Source: Spirochaetaceae bacterium
GTDB taxonomy: Bacteria; Spirochaetota; Spirochaetia; B11-G9
DNA length: 11,726 nt
Assembly (NCBI GenBank): GCA_030633365.1
Contig: DAOVSY010000055.1
Span: forward strand, 1 to 11,726
Reading direction: 5' to 3'
Notes under the pieces: generated by a model
Database searches by the model: none
Told to the model about the DNA's origin: nothing
What the model saw: only the letters and a program-made list of their open reading frames with translations
Part shown: positions 6,419 to 11,726 of the stretch, one piece after another
How the letters are laid out: every line of letters begins with the position of its first letter
How positions within the stretch are numbered: the stretch's first letter is position 1
Translations under genes and position numbers: made by a program

Positions 6419-7747
6419 ATGGAAACAATACTGATTGTTGATGATGAAGAGGCTATGTGTATTTCATTATCCAAACTGTTTAAAGCTCACAACTACAATG
6501 CAATATACACTTCAGACAGTCGGAAGACACTATCTATATTACAAAGTAATGATATTTTCCTTGTAATAACCGACTTTAAAATGCCGGAAGTTTCCGGAAT
6601 AAATCTTATTAAATTAATTAAAATTAAATACCCTGATATGCCTGTTATTATGATTTCCGGATACGGCACTGTAGATACTATAGTCAGCGCTATGAAATAT
6701 GGAGCTCAGAATTTTTATGAAAAACCAATAAAATTTGCAAATCTGCTTTCTGAAATTGAACAATTAAAAAATGCAAAAAATAAACAAAATAAAATTCATG
6801 ATATAGATAAGATTATTACAGATAATAATAAAATGAAAGAAATAATGGAGATTGTAGAAAAAATCTCCGCTACAGACATTCCTGTTATAATTACCGGAGA
6901 AAGCGGAACAGGAAAAGAGCTTGTAGCAAATGCTATTCATACAAATAGCAATAGAATTGATAAGCCCTATATTAAAATTAATTGTGCTTCTATTCCGGAA
7001 ACACTACTTGAAAGCGAGCTTTTTGGTCATGAAAAAGGTGCATTTACAGATGCCAGGGAACTTCGAAAGGGAAAATTTGAAATAGCCGAAGGGGGCACCA
7101 TATTTTTTGATGAAATTGGGGAGATGAGTATAAATACCCAGGCAAAACTTCTTAGGATTATTCAGGAAAAAGAATTTGAGCGGCTTGGATCAAACCATGT
7201 ACAAAAAATGGATGTTCGCTTTGTTGCAGCTACAAATAAAGATCTTAAGATTTTAGTAGAAGAAGGTCTATTCAGAGAAGATTTATACTATAGATTGTCT
7301 GTTGTTCATCTGGAAATACCAACACTGAAAGAAAGAAAAGAAGATATTCTGCCTCTTGTAGACTATTTTATCAATGATTTTAACGTTAAGTATAGTAAAT
7401 CCATAAGTACTGTCTCTACAGAAACAGCTTCAATTTTTTTGGAACACTCCTGGCCTGGTAATATCAGAGAATTGAAAAACTGTGTGGAAAGATCTGTAAT
7501 ATTCTGTGAAGAATCAGAGATTTCTCCAAAAGATCTTCCATTACAGTATAAAAGAGTTACAGATTTTGCAGCTAATGATATTAAATCTGTTTATGACAAA
7601 GTGACAAGGGAAGTAATACTGGATGCCTTAAACAAAGCAAAGGGAAGCAAAACAAAAGCAGCTGAAATACTAAATATTAATCGTAGAACCTTGTATAATA
7701 AAATGAAAAAAATTGGTTTGGACACATGGAAAATAGACAAAGTTTAA
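6419..7747 (+). CDS. NtrC-family sigma-54-dependent response regulator
   Basis: A 442-residue activator with three domains. The receiver (1-120) has acidic residues D8-D9, phosphoacceptor D52 in ITDFKMPE and K102 in YEKPI. The AAA+ domain (about 132-375) has Walker A GESGTGKE (160-167), sigma-54 contact loop GAFTDA (207-212; the commonest form is GAFTGA), Walker B GGTIFFDEIGEM (225-236) and arginine fingers in FREDLYYRL (285-293). The C-terminal Fis-type helix-turn-helix is KTKAAEILNINRRTLYNKMK (411-430). When phosphorylated, such proteins form a ring and use ATP to open sigma-54 promoters. The partner kinase gene overlaps its 3' end by 22 bases, and a sigma-54-type promoter lies 205 bp away, facing araF. 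No Shine-Dalgarno precedes the ATG, and another ATG at 6412 is out of frame. Target assignment is inference from context, but strong. Confidence 0.93.
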   Translation: METILIVDDEEAMCISLSKLFKAHNYNAIYTSDSRKTLSILQSNDIFLVITDFKMPEVSGINLIKLIKIKYPDMPVIMISGYGTVDTIVSAMKYGAQNFYEKPIKFANLLSEIEQLKNAKNKQNKIHDIDKIITDNNKMKEIMEIVEKISATDIPVIITGESGTGKELVANAIHTNSNRIDKPYIKINCASIPETLLESELFGHEKGAFTDARELRKGKFEIAEGGTIFFDEIGEMSINTQAKLLRIIQEKEFERLGSNHVQKMDVRFVAATNKDLKILVEEGLFREDLYYRLSVVHLEIPTLKERKEDILPLVDYFINDFNVKYSKSISTVSTETASIFLEHSWPGNIRELKNCVERSVIFCEESEISPKDLPLQYKRVTDFAANDIKSVYDKVTREVILDALNKAKGSKTKAAEILNINRRTLYNKMKKIGLDTWKIDKV

Positions 7748-9537
7748 AATTAATTAATATTCATCACAAATATAACAATATTACTGCTCTAAACGGCGTA
7801 GACTTTGATCTTTACAGAGGTGAAATTCATGCATTAACAGGAGATCATAGAGCAGGCAAATCCACTTTAGCCAAAATTTTAACAGGCTATGAACGAAAAC
7901 AATCAGGATATATATATTTAAATAATGAAGAAATAAATACACTAACCCCGAAATCTGCAATAAAACATAAAATAGGAATGGTCTATCAGGAACAGAATAT
8001 TATTCCTTCCATGAGTGCAGTAGAAAATATATATATTGGAAGAATGCCCCACTTTTATATTAGTAAAAAAGATCGAAATGCAATGACATATGAATGTAAA
8101 AAACTATTTAAAACCTTCTCAACTGATATTGATGCAGATATCCCTGTATATCAACTAACAGACGGGGAAAGGCAGGTAATAGAGATAGCGAGGGTTTTAT
8201 CCCTTGGAACTGACATTATAATTGTTGATGAAATTTCACGAAGATTTACTCCAACGGAACTGGATATGGCTTTCAAAATATTGAGAGCCTGCAGAGACCA
8301 AGGTAAATCTGTTATATATATAACCTCAAATATAGATGAAATTTTCAAAATTGCAGACAGAGTAACGGTACTTAAAGAGGGAGTCAGAAGGGGAACAGAA
8401 GCTGTCAATGCTATTGATAGATCAAGGCTCATCAATATGGCCTACAGCTTTGCCCTAAACCTGGAAGATGAAAAACAGGAAAATGATAAACTACATTTTC
8501 TTAACAGATATGATGAATCTATTATTAAGGATCTGCCAGTTGGGATGATTCTACTGGATAGTGAGAACAATTTATTATTAAGCAACCCTGCAGCTGATAA
8601 AGTATTTGATATTAATGAAGATAGAAAAAAACATACTTTTTCCCAGATAATAGATAAACTGGAAAAAAAAATCCAGACTGAAATTATAGAACAAATTAAC
8701 AATCACAAACTTTTTACCTGGAATAAAATCTCTCTTAATAACAATAAAATAATAAAACTTAAATCATACCCCATTTATAATGAGAAGGATGATTACATAG
8801 GTGCAGATTTGTTTATTGAAGATATTTCTGTAGATTATGTAACAAAGGAATATCTTCTTAGAGCAGAAAAAGTAGCTTCTACTGAAGAACTCGCAGCAGG
8901 AGTTGCACATGAGATAAATAATCCACTGGGAATAATTCAAAATTATGTTGAACTGCTTAAACTAAAAGAAAGAGATGATGAAGACAATTCCACAATTACA
9001 CATATAGAGAAGGAACTGAACAGGATAGTAGAAATAATCGGATCACTTTTATCTTTTTCCAGAGTAAACAATCAGGGAACACTTAAGTTTAATATAAACT
9101 TACTACTGGATGAGATTATTATGCTTCTGGGGCATAAAATAAATGATAAAAATATTACAATAACTAAGAATTATATTGATAAGGATATTTTTATTACAGG
9201 ACAGGAAAATAAGCTTAAACAGCTTTTTATGAATCTTCTAATTAATGCAATCGAGGCAGTTCTTGATCATGGGAAAATAGAGTTGGGAATAAAAAAAGAT
9301 AAAACAGATAATTTAATTGGAATTACCATTTCAGATAATGGTTATGGGATTCCTATAGATATCCAGAAAGATATATTCAATCCCTTCTACACCACAAAAA
9401 TGACCAAGACAAATACTGGCCTTGGGTTATCAATATGTCAATATATAATAGAAAACCATGAAGGTCTAATTACCTTTACCAGTAAACCTGGTAAAGGTAC
9501 AGTTTTCCATGTCCAATTGCCACTGCAAACAAGTTAA
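7726..9537 (+). CDS. Sugar-ABC-ATPase / PAS / histidine kinase fusion
   Basis: A 603-residue cytoplasmic protein with no membrane segment. Residues 5-240 resemble the N-terminal ATPase domain of AraG/RbsA/MglA: ALNGVDFDLYRGEIHALTG, Walker A GDHRAGKST (39-47), Q-loop VYQEQ (Q88), NIIPSMSAVENIYIGRMP, signature LTDGERQ (144-150) and Walker B IIIVDE (164-169). The D-loop reads ISRRFT instead of PTSSLS, and the H-loop YITSNIDEIF has S201 where AraG has histidine. Residues about 260-370 look like a PAS domain (LPVGMILLDSENNLLLSNPA). The kinase core follows: H-box VAHEINNPLG with H395, N-box NLLINAIEA (503-511), G1 DNGYGIP (537-543), F-box FNPFYTTK (551-558) and G2 GLGLSI (565-570). It overlaps the regulator gene by 22 bases and lacks its own ribosome binding site, so the two are translationally coupled and cognate. 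The ABC part is probably a sensing or docking module for the adjacent importer (inference). Confidence 0.93.
   Translation: MENRQSLKLINIHHKYNNITALNGVDFDLYRGEIHALTGDHRAGKSTLAKILTGYERKQSGYIYLNNEEINTLTPKSAIKHKIGMVYQEQNIIPSMSAVENIYIGRMPHFYISKKDRNAMTYECKKLFKTFSTDIDADIPVYQLTDGERQVIEIARVLSLGTDIIIVDEISRRFTPTELDMAFKILRACRDQGKSVIYITSNIDEIFKIADRVTVLKEGVRRGTEAVNAIDRSRLINMAYSFALNLEDEKQENDKLHFLNRYDESIIKDLPVGMILLDSENNLLLSNPAADKVFDINEDRKKHTFSQIIDKLEKKIQTEIIEQINNHKLFTWNKISLNNNKIIKLKSYPIYNEKDDYIGADLFIEDISVDYVTKEYLLRAEKVASTEELAAGVAHEINNPLGIIQNYVELLKLKERDDEDNSTITHIEKELNRIVEIIGSLLSFSRVNNQGTLKFNINLLLDEIIMLLGHKINDKNITITKNYIDKDIFITGQENKLKQLFMNLLINAIEAVLDHGKIELGIKKDKTDNLIGITISDNGYGIPIDIQKDIFNPFYTTKMTKTNTGLGLSICQYIIENHEGLITFTSKPGKGTVFHVQLPLQTS
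9471..9499 (+). other. 12-bp perfect hairpin inside the kinase 3' coding end
   Basis: TACCTTTACCAG (9471-9482), loop TAAAC, CTGGTAAAGGTA (9488-9499). It encodes the last strand region of the ATPase core (TFTSKPGKGT), 35 bases before the stop codon. A perfect 12-bp stem is unusual inside coding sequence. The bases after it (CAGTTTTCC) are only weakly T-rich. It may stabilise the 3' end of the mRNA. Confidence 0.55.
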
Positions 9538-9553
9538 AAAAAATTATTTGCAG
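9523..9553. repeat. Inverted repeat spanning convergent gene ends
   Basis: CTGCAAA (9523-9529) and TTTGCAG (9547-9553) with a 17-base A/T-rich loop containing eight A residues and both stop codons (9535-9537 on +, 9544-9546 on -). It could be a weak bidirectional terminator, since transcripts from the - strand would carry a U run in the loop. The stem is short and the loop long. Confidence 0.35.
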
Positions 9554-10632
9554 GAAGTCCCTTTAATTGTCTTTACCATCATATCAAAATTTTCCATAGG
9601 AGTATCCAGCTGGACATGATGTGTGGGACCAAGTATGAGTCCTCCATTTCTCCCAATTGTATCAAGGCGTGTTTCTATCTCTTTTTTCACGTCTGCTGGT
9701 GTACCAAAAGGAAGAGTATACTGTTCATCAATGGTTCCCCAAAAAGATAATTTATCTCCATATTTCTTTCCAAGCTCAGCGGGATCCATAGAAGCAGGTT
9801 GGATTGGGTTTAAAATATCCAGTCCTATTTCTATAAGATCAGGAATGATAGGTTCTATAACCCCGTCAGAATGATAGGCTATTTTAATATTCGGATTAAT
9901 CGCTTTTAGAGAACTGAAAAAGTGAGCCATTTTGGGCTTAAAAAACTGCCTCCACATATCTGGAGAGATCATCATTGCATTCTGGCCACCCATATCATCT
10001 CCGGTCCAGATCATATCAACACCCATCTTTACCAGTTTTTTAGCTGCTGCAAGATGATACTTATATGGGATATCTAATATTTTTTCTGCCAGCTCAGGAT
10101 TAAGTACAAAATCCATCATAAGCTTATCAAGTCCTCTAAGAGCCCAGGCTGTTTCGAATATTGTTGTAACTGTTACACCACAAATCCAGTAATCCTTTTT
10201 ATATTTGGATAATAGATCTTCGGCACCTTTATATAATTCCGATCGGGAAGGATCAGGAGCTTTATAGGAGCTTACATTATTATCATCACTTAAGGGGTTA
10301 CCAGTTATCTCAGTATATCTGCCAGTACCGAATTTTGTAGTGTACTCTGCAGTATTCCAGCTAATTCCCCATTCATCTGTATACTCTTTAATATTTTCAC
10401 CATCATTATAATAGCTGTCAGCCCAACCCACTGACGTTAGAAGAATATCTTCATCCAGAGCAATTTCAAGATCGCAGTTATTACCACCACCATGAGGATT
10501 ATGGTTTTTATCAGTCAAATTCATATTATCTGCCAATCGATTTGCAAATTCAGGAGTAAAACTTATCTGCATGGGACATCGATCCGGTACTTCATGATTA
10601 AGGGCTGTTTCTACACGTTCCCTGTGGGTCAT
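9544..10632 (-). CDS. URO-D superfamily protein (HSDG type)
   Basis: A 362-residue uroporphyrinogen-decarboxylase-superfamily protein, paralogous to the gene at 1251-2507 but divergent and shorter. It has ALNHEVPDRCPM (10-21), GDDMGGQNAMMISPDMWR (211-228), YHSDG (253-257), LDILNPIQPASMDP (271-284), FWGTIDEQYTLPFGTP (297-312) and GPTHHVQLDTPMENF (335-349). Where MtaA-type enzymes have a histidine-x-cysteine metal pair, this one has H254-S-D256, so a Cys-type zinc site is absent. The paralogue keeps cysteine there. The HemE RQAGRYLPEY signature is absent, so it should not be called hemE. AAGGAGA sits six bases before the ATG. It lies 61 bases after the mutarotase-like gene on the same strand, with no evident terminator between, so the two are probably one operon. 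The substrate is unknown; carboxylate or methyl chemistry on a sugar-derived compound is speculation. Confidence 0.83.
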   Translation of the reverse strand: MTHRERVETALNHEVPDRCPMQISFTPEFANRLADNMNLTDKNHNPHGGGNNCDLEIALDEDILLTSVGWADSYYNDGENIKEYTDEWGISWNTAEYTTKFGTGRYTEITGNPLSDDNNVSSYKAPDPSRSELYKGAEDLLSKYKKDYWICGVTVTTIFETAWALRGLDKLMMDFVLNPELAEKILDIPYKYHLAAAKKLVKMGVDMIWTGDDMGGQNAMMISPDMWRQFFKPKMAHFFSSLKAINPNIKIAYHSDGVIEPIIPDLIEIGLDILNPIQPASMDPAELGKKYGDKLSFWGTIDEQYTLPFGTPADVKKEIETRLDTIGRNGGLILGPTHHVQLDTPMENFDMMVKTIKGTSCK

Positions 10633-10693
10633 ATCTGTCTCCTTCTTTATGGGATTAAGATACCATATACTACATTTTAATTACTGCACTATA

Positions 10694-11683
10694 TTACGTT
10701 CTTTGTGTACTTACAAGAATAGGCACCACTAAAGCCTGCTGAACAGAAATTTTCAACTGCCATGCCAACGATGAACGGGCACCGAGCACAGTAGTCATAT
10801 TGTGTTTTAAGGCCAATTCGGGACAGTCCATACCTGCAGTCGCCGGTTCTATTCCTAAATTGTACTGATCCGCCCACCCTCCTTCATTCAGCCAGATACC
10901 AAGGTAAGGAACTTTTTCCAAAGGCCATTCATACCTGATCTCAAGACCGGATTCTTTATCTGAAAAAGAACACCAGCCTTCGGAGACCGGTTTCAAAAAG
11001 TAATATTTCTGAAAACCTGTCGGGTTCTTTTCAGGTACTATAGAGAGGTCAAAGTTCTCCTTTTTATCTCCGGATGCTATTGGATAGGAATATTCTTTTT
11101 CCACTTCACTCATACGATTTCCAGAAACACTATTTAACACCCTATCCATTCCATTGGGAACCGATATACTGGATCCGGGAGATATATTGATTAACCCGTG
11201 AGCTGCCCAGAGAAAATCCATATCGTATGGTGTTGGATTTACGGCACAGAATTCCAAAACCATGGAGCTTCCTTCCAGAGAGACCTTTCTTGAAAAATGA
11301 TAGGGGAACTTAATACCAGAAACAGAGCAGTTCAAAGAATTACCTTTACGAACTACATCCCAGGGGAGACTCCATAATTCTCCATGATCTGGAAGATTAG
11401 TATCTTTCCAAGGAAAGGAAGTATAGTGACCAGGTAAAATAGTCATAACCATATCATCATAACCGCTCGAGTCTTCAGAAGTAAAAGTATCTCCATAAAC
11501 AGGTTTTCGTGTATAATCTCCATTCAACTGCCATAGAAGCTCTCTTTCGATAGGTTTATATACAAGTGAAGCTATCTTTGCCCCACGCTCAGGAAGTATA
11601 AATATTTTTAATAATTCATTTTCCAGTGTAACTGCCTGTTCTCCCTTAAATAGAGTAACTTCTGTTTTTGTTTCAGATTTCAA
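10694..11683 (-). CDS. Aldose 1-epimerase (mutarotase)-like protein
   Basis: A 329-residue protein of the galactose-mutarotase fold, which interconverts alpha and beta anomers of sugars or binds carbohydrate. Visible features are the N-terminal strand region KIFILPERGAKIASLVYKP (26-44), LPDHGELWSLPWDV (97-110) with H100, FLWAAHGLINISPG (157-170) with H162, and LGIEPATAGMD (276-286) with E279. H100, H162 and E279 are placed like the catalytic His/His/Glu of GalM. The start is a TTG at 11683 with AGGAGG seven bases upstream. The frame remains open to the window edge but has no other start codon in view. A mutarotase beside a sugar importer suits intake of one anomer followed by metabolism of the other. 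Some members of this fold are only distantly related to GalM, so the exact sugar and activity are uncertain. Confidence 0.8.
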   Translation of the reverse strand: MKSETKTEVTLFKGEQAVTLENELLKIFILPERGAKIASLVYKPIERELLWQLNGDYTRKPVYGDTFTSEDSSGYDDMVMTILPGHYTSFPWKDTNLPDHGELWSLPWDVVRKGNSLNCSVSGIKFPYHFSRKVSLEGSSMVLEFCAVNPTPYDMDFLWAAHGLINISPGSSISVPNGMDRVLNSVSGNRMSEVEKEYSYPIASGDKKENFDLSIVPEKNPTGFQKYYFLKPVSEGWCSFSDKESGLEIRYEWPLEKVPYLGIWLNEGGWADQYNLGIEPATAGMDCPELALKHNMTTVLGARSSLAWQLKISVQQALVVPILVSTQRT

Positions 11684-11690
11684 GAATCTT

Positions 11691-11696
11691 CCTCCT
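11691..11696 (-). promoter_or_regulatory. Ribosome binding site deciding the TTG start of the mutarotase-like gene
   Basis: The - strand has AGGAGG seven bases before TTG (11683-11681). This strong, well-spaced site is the reason for choosing the rare start codon, as no ATG or GTG occurs upstream in frame within the window. Confidence 0.75.
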
Positions 11697-11726
11697 GGGA
11701 ATAGTGATTTTCCTTTCTCTTTCGAT

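Noticed and set aside
7726..9537. The kinase's N-terminal domain as a second functional importer ATPase
   Set aside because: It is a single domain with a degenerate signature, D-loop and H-loop, and is fused to a kinase. araG already supplies both ATPase halves.
1..11726. tRNA, rRNA, CRISPR array, insertion sequence or phage genes
   Set aside because: No clover-leaf pattern, spaced direct repeats, transposase frame or terminal inverted repeats were seen. Nearly all bases are accounted for by the genes listed.

Overview
The window is AT-rich bacterial DNA with tightly packed genes in operon-like blocks. It carries a complete L-arabinose-type ABC importer, two uroporphyrinogen-decarboxylase-like (URO-D superfamily) proteins, a mutarotase-like protein and a dedicated two-component system. 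The binding protein's mature N-terminus (AAGAKEDGD) resembles those of free-living spirochaetes. A spirochaete is my best guess, from protein style only; no marker gene is present.

Layout. (1) 1-516: the tail of a VapB-type antitoxin overlapping a complete VapC PIN-domain toxin, + strand. (2) 566-1246: a stand-alone HAD-family hydrolase, + strand. (3) 6126 down to 1251, - strand: araF, araG, araH and a URO-D-like gene, with short gaps and good ribosome binding sites. This is one probable operon, with a hairpin between araF and araG. (4) 6127-6418: a divergent control region. It holds a near-perfect sigma-54 promoter facing araF, a 24-bp pure A/T spacer, a nested palindrome placed where an enhancer would be expected, and a sigma-70-type promoter facing the regulator. 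(5) 6419-9537, + strand: an NtrC-type response regulator overlapping a 603-residue sensor kinase. (6) 11683 down to 9544, - strand: a mutarotase-like gene (TTG start) followed by a second URO-D-like gene.

The most unusual gene is the kinase at 7726-9537. Its N-terminal ~240 residues are a sugar-importer ABC ATPase domain of the AraG/RbsA/MglA type, followed by a PAS-like region and a HisKA/HATPase kinase core. It has no membrane segment. The ABC domain keeps Walker A, the Q-loop and the Walker B aspartate and glutamate, but has a degenerate signature and D-loop and lacks the H-loop histidine. My working model is that this domain reads the state of the neighbouring importer, by docking on AraH or binding nucleotide. 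The kinase would then phosphorylate the sigma-54 activator, which switches on araFGH-uroD from the sigma-54 promoter and may repress its own promoter through the same palindrome. The domain order and promoter are seen in the sequence; the mechanism is inference.

The substrate is uncertain. The importer is clearly of the Ara family, but several pocket positions that contact the sugar in E. coli AraF appear changed. The two URO-D-like proteins are not haem enzymes and may act on the imported compound or a related one.
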